From the NCBI GenBank assembly GCA_035222895.1, contig JAVYIG010002384.1, forward strand, positions 188,373-252,372: a stretch of DNA of 64,000 bases, given 5' to 3'. The position numbers and the translations under genes are program-made. Positions 41,539 to 52,860 of this stretch are shown one piece after another. Every line of letters starts with the position of its first letter. Position 1 is the first letter of the stretch. The notes beneath the pieces are model-generated. The model was not told the DNA's origin. It made no database searches and saw only the letters and a list, made by a program, of their open reading frames with translations. The stretch comes from Strongylocentrotus droebachiensis. Lineage: Eukaryota > Echinodermata > Echinoidea > Camarodonta > Strongylocentrotidae.

Positions 41539-43935
41539 CTGGATGTATGAGCAAGAAGAGGATTTAAAAAAGCAAAGAAATTACAATAAATTTATAACTA
41601 TGATATGTATATATTAGTAATTGGTATGAAACATAGCAAGATAGTTGCTCGAATAAAATGATCATACTTTACTGAAATTTCTCGTGGTCACTCACTTAAG
41701 CTTAACAAGCTAAAATGCCGGAAGACATTAAGGAAAAACTCATTCAGCCAGAGAATAATCAATGTGTGGAATGGTCTTCCAAGCGATGTTGTGGAGAGTA
41801 CCACTATGAATCGTTTTAAATCTGGACTTGAGAAATGGTGGAAAGATGCCCCAAATAAATATGATGACAACCCCAACCTAACGAAACCATGGATAGGAAC
41901 AACAGTCTAAAGACTGAATAATCCTGGATCAAGTTAGTTACAAGTGAGTTACTAATTTCTTTCTTTTTCAATTTTTAATTCAATTCATTTATTTTCCATT
42001 GAAATTCAAAGTAAACAAAACATAGCAAATGAACAGCTAAATCGGAAGGACCACAATATAAGCAAAGCTTGTAAGAATGGGGCACTGTACAAAAATAAAC
42101 AAACAAGCAAAGTTAATAAAATATTGTAGAACTGTATTGTATTGTATTGTAAAGCCTAGCTCTGTCAGTCTCTAGCACAGAATTGTAATTTCTGTGACAT
42201 ACTGTGTCAAATTATCTTCAGGACGCAGAAACGCAAAGTGCTTTGGTTAATTAGTTATCCTGGGCCATATCTGAAATATTGATGTATATCGTTGTATTTG
42301 ATACTACTGTCTATATTGATTCATGATTATACTTATATAGTAAGAATGTAGGGCTTTCACTGAAAGGGGAGATCAGCAGATATATAGGGAAAATGTAATG
42401 GAGGAAAATCATTGATTTTAATCTGTTTTATTTTTAACTCCTGTTCCATAACATGATCTGTTGCAATTGTATCTCTCGAACTCCCTAAAGCTTAGAGACG
42501 AAGATGATACCTGTTCTGTCTTGTTCACAAATGCTGGTAACAATGTATTTTTTAATGCTAAATATATTACTCATTGCGGATATAGTATCGAAAATAATAT
42601 CGCTAGTGGTATTCGTTTGTCTCGCAATGTGGTCAATAAGGAATCTAAAAGATCACGACGTTTCGTATGCTACTGCGATACTTCATCAGGTGATAAAAAC
42701 TATTGTAAGCAAGGGTCTTTTATACTTTACGGGAGGACCGGCGGAGCGGTCTATAATTCGATCGATAATTGGAACAATAACGTAATGTATTTTTTGTTGT
42801 TATTATGTTTTGTTTTTATCCCTGGCTTTCATATCTCCTTTTCATTTTTATCTCCCGAATTCATATGAGATCTTAAACCCCACAAACGAAGATGGTACCT
42901 GTGTCGTCATTTTGTTACAAGGGCTGATGTAAAAGCGTTTCTTACTTTTATTCTGTTTTGTTTTATCTCATACTTTTATCTCTTTTCAATATTATCTCCC
43001 AGAATCAGTTGGGCCTTACCTTCAGAAACGAATATGACGTCATCTGTACAGTCTTCCTCGGAAGTGATGATGTCGATATGATTGGAATCCTCACCTTCGG
43101 CTGCATCGACGTCTAAAAAATGAGAACTTATTTGGGCTGGTGAATTGTCAGTAGCGGTTTCATTGACGTTCAGCTTCAATGCAGAATTGGAGAAAGAACT
43201 GCTCGGCAGCGTATACCGACTTGATACAGTGTTGTCTGTGGATACAGCTCTATCAGCGTCAGTAATGGTGTGGCAAGGAAATGCTTCTGTATTGATCTTA
43301 CGCAGACCAAGAGACATGTGTTCCATCCTGGATTCGGTACTAGTAGATTCTTTCAGATTTGGGTCATCAGTTGAGCCAGAATTGCTCTCCTGTTGAACAT
43401 CAGTCACACCACCAACACGACTCCGGTCCGATTCCAAACCAACAGATTCTTGGTCAGTCAAAGCAATGTAATATTCTGTTCCGTCAGATGTCGGTCCGCT
43501 GTAGGTCTTTTTGGTGCGAAAGTTGTAATATGTACATGTAGTGCTATTTGTGGCCAATTTGATATGATGACGTTCAGAATTCTCATGATAAGCAACTGCG
43601 ATATTATCAATTTGTTCTGCAGATATGTGTCCCTCTCGGAGGCTAATTCCACCAGGGACATTTGACATGCAGTGCGCATTTGAGTAACTCTTTCTTCTTC
43701 CCGTTTGATTCCTTGGTGGGGTATTGCCAGTTCTCAATTGAACTAGATCCCTTCTAAAATACTCTTCCCTAGAAATACTCTGTTCCTGATCAACTTTCAA
43801 CGTCCTTCTCATACGTTTGTTTTTTTCAGAGTCAGAGCCAGAAGAATCAGATAAATTCTGCGTTTGACTAAGTCCGAGTTGATTGCGGGTTCGGCAATTC
43901 CTCCTCTTTGATGGTCGCTTCCTAGCTGCATCCAT
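39680..43935 (-). CDS. YqaJ-family double-nuclease gene, copy B (complete, two exons, 924 aa)
   Basis: Exon 1 43020-43935, intron 41539-43019 (donor GAAG|GTAAGG, acceptor CATCCAG), exon 2 39680-41538, phase 1. The protein has an unrecognised acidic N-terminal part (1-305) and two YqaJ/lambda-exonuclease-type domains in series. Domain 1 (about 336-580) has GASPSAQ for GASPDG and LLQINCP for LEIKCP, so its catalytic D, E and K are gone. Domain 2 (about 665-900) keeps VWGRKMEPVA (E742), FIGASPDG (D782), LEIKCH (E805, K807) and YYYQVQTQLAV. Family members degrade or resect DNA ends with Mg2+. Related nucleases accompany ISL2EU-type DNA transposons to my knowledge, but no transposase is visible here. 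The P-to-H change after EIKC is unusual. Whether it is a host gene or transposon cargo is open. Confidence 0.78.
41679..42110 (+). mobile_element. LINE 3' end inside the copy B intron
   Basis: Encodes SRGHSLKLNKLKCRKTLRKN, then FSQRIINVWNGLPSDVVEST and MNRFKSGLEKWWK with a stop at 41908-41910: the extreme C-terminus of a CR1/Jockey-type reverse transcriptase, with its 3' UTR. Shared with copy D (62115-62530) and absent or replaced in copy C. Confidence 0.8.
42554..42783. mobile_element. 230-bp insertion with 12-bp direct repeats, unknown family
   Basis: AATGTATTTTTT occurs at 42542-42553 and 42784-42795. Copies A, C and D have it once with nothing between. The insert has no terminal inverted repeats and no poly(A) tail, and it is open in two plus-strand frames (for example SRRFVCYCDTSSGDKNYC). 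No family recognised. Confidence 0.6.
43020..43935 (-). CDS. YqaJ copy B exon 1
   Basis: 305 codons from MDAARKRPSKRRN to DVIFVSE, then donor GTAAGG in phase 1. Closely matches copy A. N-terminus basic, then Ser/Asp-rich, then mixed polar. The middle includes HHIKLATNSTTCTYYNFRT, conserved in both copies. The ATG is the first in the frame and is also kept in remnant E. Confidence 0.75.
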
Positions 43936-44652
43936 CGTTACAGATAATCTGAATAATTATCCAACTTCTTTGCAAACAAGTAGAAGTAAAATTTTATTTT
44001 AAGTGTAGCCTATTTCAATCAATGCATTAGCTGAAAAGTTTGTCCTGTATTTTACCCATTCATGTTCTACTATATAGTAAGTTTAAGGTTCCAAGGAGAG
44101 TGGTCGACTTGCTGGAGAATAGCCGTTGAGGCTGAAGTGAGTTTTGCTGTTAACAATTTAAGTGAATGGATAACAATACACGAAGGCTACAATTTGTTGT
44201 GCAATTAAATTTGTTGTGCAATTACTATGTAGGGCAATAAATGCCAGCAACTATTCTTTCTCAGTGGGGAAATTCAACACTTATCAAATCAATAGTCATT
44301 CACACCTGAATATTTGTGTTGCATGGTATTTCAATGTTTGGGGAAGTTCGTAACGTCTTTGTATTGGTGGGATTCCCCGTTTAACCAGCTAGTGATCTAC
44401 ATGTAAGGCCTATGCATAATTTAGTTAAAGGAGAGGGAGGGAGGGGGGGTCCATTCCGAGAAAAAATATGACTAGCAAGCAAGAAAATAGTTAACAAATT
44501 CTTCACTGTCTTTTAGATCCAATTGGCCCTTTTGAGGTGGTTCCTTTTTTTCTTTTTTCTTTCTGATTATTTTTTGCTTGTCAGTTGCTATTAGAGGAAG
44601 ATTCTGTGCTTTTTTGTTGTCGAATACCAAAAAAAGTACTTTATTTGCTCTA
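43936..44652. other. Upstream flank of YqaJ copy B
   Basis: Colinear with 1180-1866. No gene. Promoter presumed here but not resolved. Confidence 0.5.
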
Positions 44653-44761
44653 CACACTCAGAAATAAAGGTACAATTCTGTTACAATAGCAGTACCCTCT
44701 GCCAAATACGCGTTGGTTGATGGAAATCTGCACCCCAATTTCACCCCTATTTCTCAGTGTG
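44653..44761. mobile_element. ~109-bp MITE, TA target duplication (copy 2)
   Basis: Same element and site as 1869-1975, flanked by TA. Confidence 0.7.
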
Positions 44762-44849
44762 TATTTACAGTAAAATGGAAAAATCACGAAATGGTATAAA
44801 GCAAGTTTTGTAACAATAATAATGGAATCATATTCTTTTACACATGACA

Positions 44850-44869
44850 AGGCCTCTCCCTCCCCCTCT

Positions 44870-44901
<32 letters not shown>

Positions 44902-45295
44902 CTTTTCCTCTATCTCTTCCCCTTCTCTCTCCTCTATCTTCATTTATCTATCTCTCTCTCTCCCTCTCGACTCGCTCTCTCTTTATCTCTCCCTCTCTCT
45001 CTCTTTCTCTCTTTCTATCTCTTCCCCCTCTCCCTCTCTCTCCCTCTCTCTCACAATTTTTCCCTCCTCCTCTTTACTCGCTCTCTCACTGTCACTCTCT
45101 GACCCTTGTGTTAAAGTTTGCCAGAAAATATCAAAAAAAGCTATGGCTGCTGTACATCACAAAAAAACACTTGTACTACTATACTACTACTTCTTCTTGT
45201 TCTACTTCTACTACTACTACTACTACTCCTACTGCTACTACTACTACTACTACTCCTCCTCCTACTACTACTACTACAGTACTACTGCTACTAGT
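44850..45295. repeat. CT-rich tract and (TAC)n, copy B flank
   Basis: Counterpart of 2030-2490, with different array lengths. Confidence 0.85.
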
Positions 45296-45578
45296 AACAA
45301 TAGCGCAACTACAACTACATATACTTCTACTACTACCACGACACCGTCTACTAGTCTACAACTAATGGTAACAATGATGCAGTACTTTGTATTTCTAACA
45401 AAAAAGGGAAGCAGAAGTAAAATACAGTGAAACGTCTGTATACGCAGAAAGGGCATTTTAACTTCTCATCTTTGCTAACTCAATACGTCTTTTATTCAGC
45501 TTGATTGAAAACATGATTTACACGGTCTAATTATCTTCAGCATAGTCCCTCGTTTTTACGTTTACTTCACTTGATATA

Positions 45579-45685
45579 TGGGACTTTTCGATTTGCATGT
45601 CGACATAGTGGACTGCTACGTGTGACGTGCAAAGGACGTCACACGTAGCAGTCCACTGTGTCGGCATGCTAATCGAAAAGTCCCA
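45579..45685. mobile_element. ~107-bp hairpin MITE (copy 2)
   Basis: TGGGACTTTTCGATTTGC at the left and its complement at the right; same family and position as 2710-2816. Confidence 0.75.
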
Positions 45686-46040
45686 AATGACGTGACAAAT
45701 ATAATGCATCTAAAAATGAACATGATATCACAGAATGCAGGTCTTCATTCTCACCATTATGCATAATTGTAAAGGATACCGATTTGCGTGATTGGTTTTC
45801 AACAAAAGGTGACATTTTCGTAATTCTTTTTTTTTCTCGAACTCTTGTACTTCCTATTTCTGGATGAAGAACATGTAAATGAATGGAATGGGTACGTCGT
45901 AAAAAGAGGCCTAATATAATGTTCTGGGTTGAAAAAGCGCTCGATACATCGACGATATAATACATGTATACTGATTTAGAGTTGGTCTATATACATTTCG
46001 TACATTACAATGGCGTCTATTTTTCGAGTACAAGACAATA

Positions 46041-46422
46041 GGGGCGTCCACACCTACATACAAAGTGAGATTTAAAAATCGATTTTTGCATCGCGCTCCA
46101 AACATCGGGGTTTTTTGCGTGTGTGGACAGAATAATTTCACTAATCTTCGCGATTAAATTCGAAGCAAGTCTTGCGATTTTTCATAATAAACGCGACAGT
46201 TTGCCGGGCGCTGTGTTTGCGAATGGTATTGAGAATAACAAATCGATTTATTTAATCCCAGGATTCCAAGCGCGCATACATCGTCGAGATATTCACGCAT
46301 GCGCAGTTCGGACGATCTTGCCGTCGAGCGAGAATTCTCCCTGTGTGTGAACGGTCGCAAAACAAAAAAATCGATCTTTGCATCGCGATCCAAATCGCAC
46401 CAATTGTGATGTGTGAACGGGC
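46041..46422. mobile_element. ~380-bp MITE with CACAC-containing ends (copy 2)
   Basis: Counterpart of 3174-3556. Confidence 0.6.
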
Positions 46423-46487
46423 TTATTCAAGGGAAATTCCATCCCTTGTAATAAGTTCATGAGTATAAAAGCAGACAAATAATACAC

Positions 46488-46617
46488 GCGTTGTGGCGTC
46501 CGCCTGTAATCCAGCTAAAAGTGGAAGTTACAACTGATTCATATCAACCGAGGACGCAGGTTCGAAACTGAGTCACGTCTTTCGGATGGTGACGTTTAAA
46601 GGTCGGTCCCCAGACGT
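46488..46617 (+). mobile_element. tRNA-derived SINE, absent from copy A
   Basis: GTGGCGTCCGCCTGTAATCC (A-box region) and ACGCAGGTTCGAAACTG (B box). Flanked by AATACAC repeats. The matching place in the copy A flank (about 3630) has only the empty sequence, so insertion followed the duplication. Confidence 0.75.
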
Positions 46618-47226
46618 AAATACACACACACACACATGTACACAGAACGGCGAAAGTTTGAAATAATTTTGGCCAATATTCAAGTGACTCGTTAACATTG
46701 TTGAAGGCTGATGAAAAAACGATGTAATTTTTGTTTGAAATGATAGTTATTATATTCCTTTTACCGTACTAACTCTTTAATATGCAAACAAGCCTGAACA
46801 AATTCTCAAACCACAAAGATATTGATGTTTTTCTTTGAAGGCGCGTCTATATGTGCGACACCCTCTAACAATACATTCTCCTAACCAATTTTTGAATTTT
46901 CCCAACCGTTTTTCCATGAAAATGAGACGTAAATCAGACTTTCAAAAATCTTTCAACACTTAAATGTCTGGAATTGTATATAGAGCCAATTCATTGCTTT
47001 GTGACGATTTACATTCACCTTAAATTTAATTTAATTATAATAATATAGTTGGGAGAATTTAGGAATCAATCAGATCAGTTATTCCCAATTTGTATCATAA
47101 ATAATGGTCTGTTTTCACTCAAACTTTCAGACTATCTTTGATTGTACATCGTGCATCTCTCTGTACATCTCTACTTAACAATGTTACCAAGTCACTTTAA
47201 GAAAATTATGAAGGTTAGTGAGGTTA

Positions 47227-47283
47227 GTGACGGCGAATCCGGCGATTCCTCCTCTTTGATGGTAGCTTCCTAGCTGCATCCAT
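47227..47283 (-). pseudogene. Remnant of YqaJ gene exon 1 (copy E)
   Basis: Only the first 19 codons remain (MDAARKLPSKRRN, then RRIRRH). The match to copy A then stops, at the junction with the end of the copy B flank. The region upstream (47284-47960) also matches 1180-1866 but is more diverged, so this is an older member of the array. Confidence 0.7.
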
Positions 47284-48189
47284 CGTTGCAGATAATCCGA
47301 AGAATTTTCTTTCTTTTTTCAAGCAAGTAGAAGTACAATTTTATTTGAGTTGTAGCGTATTTCAGTCAATGCCTTAACTGATTAATTTGTCTTCTGTATT
47401 TTATCTGTATCTACTTTACAGTAAGTATTTAAGGTGCCTATAAGCTTGAGCGGCTTAAATGAGTTTGCCGTGAAAAAAATAATGAATGATTAACATTATA
47501 ATTATGAAGTCTACATTGCGTTGTGCAGACAGCATGTACGCCGCTAAACAGTGGGGAAGTTCCACACTTTTCAGAGCAAAAGTCATCCACGCATGAACAT
47601 CACTTGTTATGCATTGTATTACATTGCGTGGGTACGTTTGTAACGTCTTTGTATTGGTGGGGATTCCCCGTTTAACCAGCAAGACATGGTGATCTACCTG
47701 TGGAGCTCATCCATGATTTCGTTAAAAACGGGGGTGGGGGGGGGGGGGGGCGGAGGCTCCATACGGAATAAAAAATTATGACAATCAAGCAAGGAAATAT
47801 AGTTACCACATTCCTCGGGTGCCTTTGAGGTCGATCGGCCCATTTTGAGGTGATTACTTTTCTGTTTGTGTTGTTGCATTTTTGTGTTTGTTGCTTGTCA
47901 GATGGTATGAGAGGGAGAGGAATAATCTAACAAAGATATGTTGTCCTTTTCTGACTTGTCTATAAATTCTTGGATAGTCAGTTCTGCTCTTAAAAACCTT
48001 GATACCTGTAAAGGTGTGTGTAACATTTAACCCGTTCACTACTGAGTTGTTATATTCCCCATAGGCTTAACACTGGAATCACCATGTTCGGCTCTGCTCA
48101 AGGCTATTTTATTATGATTTAATTGTCGAAATAGAGTCTGTTCATGCAGACTAATATAAGTCAGTGACTAGAACCGAAGGGGAAGAGAA
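47284..48189. other. Diverged upstream flank of copy E
   Basis: Matches 1180-1866 and 43936-44650 in order, with many differences and a G homopolymer at about 47730. No gene. Confidence 0.55.
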
Positions 48190-48920
48190 TACACCAGTTT
48201 ACGGTTACAACAGTGCGCATGTGCAGACTTGCAGCGCGTCCACACACAAAACAATTGATCCCGAAACTCTATAACGAAACGTCGTATGGGGAATCATCGT
48301 ATAAATTCCAGGGTGTCCACACACAAGAAACGTCGTATAAAGAATCATCGTATAGTATCGTATCGTATAGTTGCGCAGTTTGCTACTGCGGTTATGAAAT
48401 GGACGAGGTCAGGTCTTCTTACGCGCGAGGTCACGTTAAGCCCCGCCCAGTTATACCGTTCTAGTTCGACTAGTTATACTAGTTACGTCCACACACAACA
48501 CATTCCGTGATTAGGCGTGATTAGGCCAGATTAGTTATTGAGTTCTAGTTCGAAACGATGCCAAACCCGCGTTTCGTTATACGACGTTTCGCTATACGAC
48601 GTATCTCTAGTAAGCGTCCACACAAACAATTTCATCGTATAACTATCCCGAAACGGTATAACTAATTACTCCTAATCACGGAAAATGTTGTGTGTGGACA
48701 GGGGGATGGGCGCCATTTTAATTTACAGGTAAACAAAGCTGTTTACCCCACTGACCTCTAGACGTCAGCGGTTTCGCGTAAATTAAGATAGCGCCCATGA
48801 AAATACGATATGAGCGCACAACCCAGCCGGTGACGCTACGATACATGCGCATCTGAAAACATTGATGACGCAATGTTTATGCGGATATTAAAATGGTGGC
48901 CTTAACCATAAAATGGTGTA
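48190..48920. mobile_element. MITE of the 19621 family split by a nested insertion
   Basis: Ends TACACCAGTTTACGGTTAC and TAACCATAAAATGGTGTA. Inner blocks GCGCATGTGCAGAC and GGGCGCCATTTTAATTTAC, adjacent in the relative at 19621-19847, are here separated by the element at 48238-48699. Confidence 0.65.
48238..48699. mobile_element. ~460-bp MITE with GTCCACACACA ends
   Basis: Ends GTCCACACACAAAACA and TGTTGTGTGTGGAC. The inside is dense with inverted copies of CGTATA and ACGTCG-type motifs (AACGAAACGTCGTATGG against CGTTTCGCTATACGACG). No coding capacity. Ends resemble those at 46041. Confidence 0.6.
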
Positions 48921-49204
48921 TTCACTTTCAAAATTTACCAAGACAGAAGAGAGCGCTCTTCAAAACAAAGAAAACACTTTGCAGAGCTGAAAAGAGGGGA
49001 AATTAGCAATACGGGGTATAGACCTATCATGAAAACTTGGTATTAAAGTTGTTTTGATTGGTTGAATATTGTTGTCGGAATTTACCCATTCGCATAATGG
49101 AACTACCTGCCCGATGAAGCCAGTGGTCCTAGACCCCTGCACTCAATACTGTGTTGGAGTTAGTTGTGGTCAACTTCTTTTATGAGACAAATCCAAGCAA
49201 ACGT

Positions 49205-49445
49205 TTCAATATCCCTCCCCCCCTCCCCCGAGGACAATTACCCCCCGGAAATTAACATCTAGGACAATCGCCCCCGTGTGTGTGGGGGGGGGGGGGGACT
49301 CGCACATGATATCTTCTCTTGACAAACGTCTTGGGGGTCAATTAGTCACATAGGGTAATTGTCCACAGGGGGGGGGGTAATTGTCCTCGGGGTGGTTGTC
49401 CTTATGGGAAATTTCCGGGGGCTGATTGTCTAGGGGTTAGTTGTC
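49205..49445. mobile_element. TU-like foldback of short tandem repeats (second)
   Basis: GAGGACAATTACCCCCC-type units on the left and GGGGTAATTGTCCTCGGG on the right. Same motif family as 15640-16005 with AATTA for AACTA. Confidence 0.55.
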
Positions 49446-49564
49446 CTGATATGCTTAATTTGACATGTACAAGTGTTGCCACCGCTTTCGATGCGAGGTT
49501 CCCCTACGTCAGAATGTCTGATTTTTTAGACTATCCTGACTGCACGGTCTACAGTACCCCATAG

Positions 49565-49690
49565 TTGCTCCTGACATCGTTCAGAATCTGGCCTTTTTAA
49601 TTTTGATTTCCACCAAACCAACGCAATACGACCTCCGCCACTTGCTTGCTGCCAGCCGAAGATGGCGTGATCATTAAATTAGGACGCCCG
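49565..49690 (+). pseudogene. Relative of the terminal exon at 37677
   Basis: CGTTCAGAATCTGGCCTTTT, TTTCCACCAAACCAACGC and GCCAGCCGAAGATGGCGTGA parallel the minus-strand sequence at 37780-37900. The match stops at GCTGGGCTGGTGA. Confidence 0.45.
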
Positions 49691-49699
49691 GCGAAAAGC

Positions 49700-50035
49700 T
49701 GGGCTGGTGAAAATAACAATGTATGTGGAATATGAGAGAAGGGGACTGTGTGGATAGTTGTATGTCAATTATCAATAGAAACAATTCAAATGCTTGGCAG
49801 CTTCATATTCAATTTATCCATTTTTACACGAATTTATGTAGTAAGAAAAAAAATGAACATGATTAAATAAAGAAATAAAGAAAATATAAAACGTACTTTT
49901 AATGAGTTCTTATTTATTTGCTCAAATTCATAGTGTCTCAAGTATCCGATGTTTGATAGTCTTTAGTGCCTTATCCGCTTAAATACGAGGATGATTCTAT
50001 ATCCTGTATCAGAAATGTCAGAATATTATTATCTT
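49700..50035. other. AT-rich interval, nothing recognised
   Basis: No gene, SINE head or inverted repeat was found here. Confidence 0.4.
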
Positions 50036-50039
50036 CAGA

Positions 50040-50270
50040 ATATATGAGAAAAAATCTTGCATAATAATGGGTGATTTCAATATAAACCTCCTTAAAGTAG
50101 AATATTTGTTCTGTCAGAATTTCTTAGACACTATGTTTTTACACGCATTCATTCCTTTAACAAACAAACCTATACACGCATGACGAATTCTTCAGCAAGA
50201 CTTATAGACAACATATTTCAAAATCATCAAACAGGATTGCCGTTTTGTACACACCCAGCCCGTTGAGATC
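50040..50270 (+). mobile_element. LINE endonuclease-domain fragment
   Basis: IIMGDFNINLLKVEYLFCQN, then FLDTMFLHAFIPLTNKP, is the MGDFN active-site region of an APE-type LINE endonuclease. A frame change follows, after which RLIDNIFQNHQTG continues the expected block. A dead internal piece without a 3' end. Confidence 0.8.
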
Positions 50271-50289
50271 GCTTAACAATAATTTCGTC

Positions 50290-50770
50290 TTATTATATTT
50301 GGTCTAATGACCATTTGGTCTACTCTCTAATTAGTCCACTACCCATATTGTCAATTGTTTATTGAGTCTAATGACCAGTTAGTCTAATTCCCAGTTTGTC
50401 TAACTCCTATTTCGTATGCTATCCATAATAATCATTTATTGATAACCCCTATTTATGATTAAATGGTTATTAGACATTGATTATGGATATTAGACAAAAA
50501 GAACATTATTTAGACAAACTGGGAAATAGACATTAGACCGACTGGAAATTGGACTAAATAAACAATACACCAAATGGGTAGTACTAGTAGACTTATTGGA
50601 AATTAGAATTTTTTTAATTAAAACCAAATGAATATTAGCCTAAATGGTCATTAGACTAAATGATAAGTAGACGAAATGATTAATAAACCATGTGGACAGT
50701 AGACTTGCTAGGTGTAGACCACTTGGGAATTAACTTATTGGGAATAAGACGAACTGGTTGGGAACCAAAC
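50290..50770. mobile_element. TU-like foldback of ~17-bp tandem repeats (third)
   Basis: The left arm is GGTCTAATGACCATTTGGTC-type units, the right arm their inverse (GACAAACTGGGAAATTAGAC-like), meeting near 50450. The same architecture as 15640-16005 with an unrelated motif. Confidence 0.5.
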
Positions 50771-50779
50771 GGCAATAGT

Positions 50780-50900
50780 GACTTTTAGATTTGGGCGTCG
50801 ACATAGTTCACTGCGACGTGTGACGTCCTTTTAAGGCACTGACAGTCACAGGGCCTTAAAAAGAAGTAACAAGTAGCAGTAGCAGACCACGAGACCTACC
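50780..50900. mobile_element. Diverged relative of the hairpin MITE
   Basis: GTGACTTTTAGATTTGGGCG, then ACGTGTGACGTCCTTTTAAG; matches 31015-31110 and the arms of 2710-2816. Confidence 0.55.
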
Positions 50901-51154
50901 ATCCCTTGAATAATATTCTATGGATACACCCCCTACCCCCCCCCCCCCCCCAGCTCATCAGCAAATCAAGTTTAAAAAAACATCAACCTCAATATTCTGG
51001 CGCCGATTCATTGAAAGAAAAACATGCCGCCATTCAACCTGCATTACCATGTAGAATAGACATACAATAGAGAGAAGAATAATTTATGAAAATAAAATAA
51101 CAATAGGGAGATAGTGCATGTATCGACTGAATTCAGCATAGTCACGTTCGAAAT

Positions 51155-51159
51155 ATTAC

Positions 51160-51194
<35 letters not shown>

Positions 51195-51330
51195 CTCTCT
51201 GTCTCCCCATCTCTCTCTCTCTCTATATATATATATTATCTCTCTCAATCTCTCTCTCTCTCTCTCTCCCAATCCCACTCTGCCCATCCTTTCCTCCTCC
51301 TAACTCTCTCTCTAACCATCTCTCCCCTTA
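51155..51330. repeat. CT microsatellite
   Basis: CTCTCT runs with a short TATATA core at 51222-51236. Confidence 0.85.
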
Positions 51331-51406
51331 TACGCTCTCTCCATTCCATTATCTCTAAATGTATATTCATCTTTATATTAATCGCCCTCTCTCACACATT
51401 GCGTAG

Positions 51407-51540
51407 TTAAAGATAAAGTTGAGTTCTGGTCATGCAATTGCATTGTGAAATAAACAGTGTGGAATCGATCAGAAAAGGTTGATACTCTAGTGTATTGGTG
51501 TGTGCTTGCAAGGTTCTGGAATCATCAAAATTATAAGAAA
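51407..51540. mobile_element. Left fragment of the TTAA MITE (block II)
   Basis: TTAAAGATAAAG, then CATGCAATTGCATTGTG and AATCGATCAGAAAAGGTTGA, match 35015-35150. The rest of that element is absent. Confidence 0.6.
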
Positions 51541-51562
51541 AGCGGTCATGTATATTTCATAT

Positions 51563-52249
51563 CGTCGCCGTTTTCACGAACCGGCACAAGCCACCGAAAT
51601 CCCTTCAAAATGTAGTTTTTATTTTTTTTGCATTTTTAGCATAAGTTATCAACAATCTTTCATCTCACCAAATTTCAGCATCCAAAACGCTTTAGTTTTT
51701 GAGATATCCATGGTTACACAAATGACAAAAACGACACACGAGCCAAAAAGCACGATTCATATTTTCACGAACCGGCACGCGCCGTTAAAATCAATGGGCT
51801 GTGCCGGTTCGTGAAAATATCTTTGCGCTTACAAGACCTAGACGACGCGACACAGGCGGTTGTGCCGGTTCGTGAAAATAAAATACGCGCTAAGACAGCG
51901 CGAGCGCTTTTGTCTTGCGCGTAAAGTTACATAGGAAAAACGACACAGTGGCTTGTGCCGGTTCGTGAAAATATTTTTGCTACGTAAACAGCAAAATAAT
52001 ATTTTCACGAACCGGCACGAGAGTCCAAAGCTTCGTAATATTAATAGTAATTGTCATTATGCTTAACAAATGGAATGTATAGAAAATACAGAATATTTTC
52101 CTTTCATTGATATGTATTTTGTGATATAAAATTTGACATAAGGCATGTTTCTGGAGAATTCAAAACGGGCTAAACGTAAAACGCGTTTTTCTCAGAATGT
52201 ACTTATTTCGTTGCGCGTTGGGCTGTGCCGGTTCGTGAAAACGGCGACG
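51563..52249. mobile_element. 687-bp element with seven copies of a 17-bp motif
   Basis: Ends CGTCGCCGTTTTCACGAACC and its exact complement, flanked by ATAT on both sides. The empty site TTTCATATCATC is in block I at 35992-36004. GTGCCGGTTCGTGAAAA occurs at 51801, 51862, 51955 and 52225 on the plus strand, and inverted at 51571, 51762 and 52002. No open frame of note. Superfamily unknown. Confidence 0.8.
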
Positions 52250-52253
52250 ATAT

Positions 52254-52829
52254 CATCATCCATCTATGCAGCAGATGCCTTAGATGAACACGTTTTGTTT
52301 CCGTATGAAATATTTGTACAGTGCGTTAAAAAAAGGAGTGTATACAACTATGGTAGCTTCTAATAAAAGAGAGTATAACCTTTGTGACCTTGAATCATCT
52401 ACCATCGTTTTGGGTAACTAAAATCTGTCTAATGATGCCATATTAATAATTGTGCTGCCACGGATGAAAGAGCAGTAGGCTTTAAAAAAAAAAAAATGAA
52501 TATGATATCATTGAGCAGAGAATAAGTTATTCCTCATCATGCAATAGATTTTAAAGTCAAATTGGTTATAAACGTTTAATTAGGAGCTATCAAAGTTGTG
52601 TACCCTTCTATTTTGAACCGCATTGTAGTATTATAATTAATACACTATTAGGCAAGGGCACTTTACAGAGTAATCCATTATTGAGTCTATACAATTAGGT
52701 AATTACCGACGTTCCCATTTTCCAATTGAAGCTCTTAACAGTATTCTCTAATGGTTACCACTCATCGATATCTCAACAACTTGATGATATCAGTTTAACT
52801 TTCTTTCCTTCATCTCTCTCTCTCTCTCC

Positions 52830-52860
<31 letters not shown>

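Noticed and set aside
46620-46640. CA microsatellite as a regulatory site
   Set aside because: It is the tail of the adjacent SINE and its target duplication.
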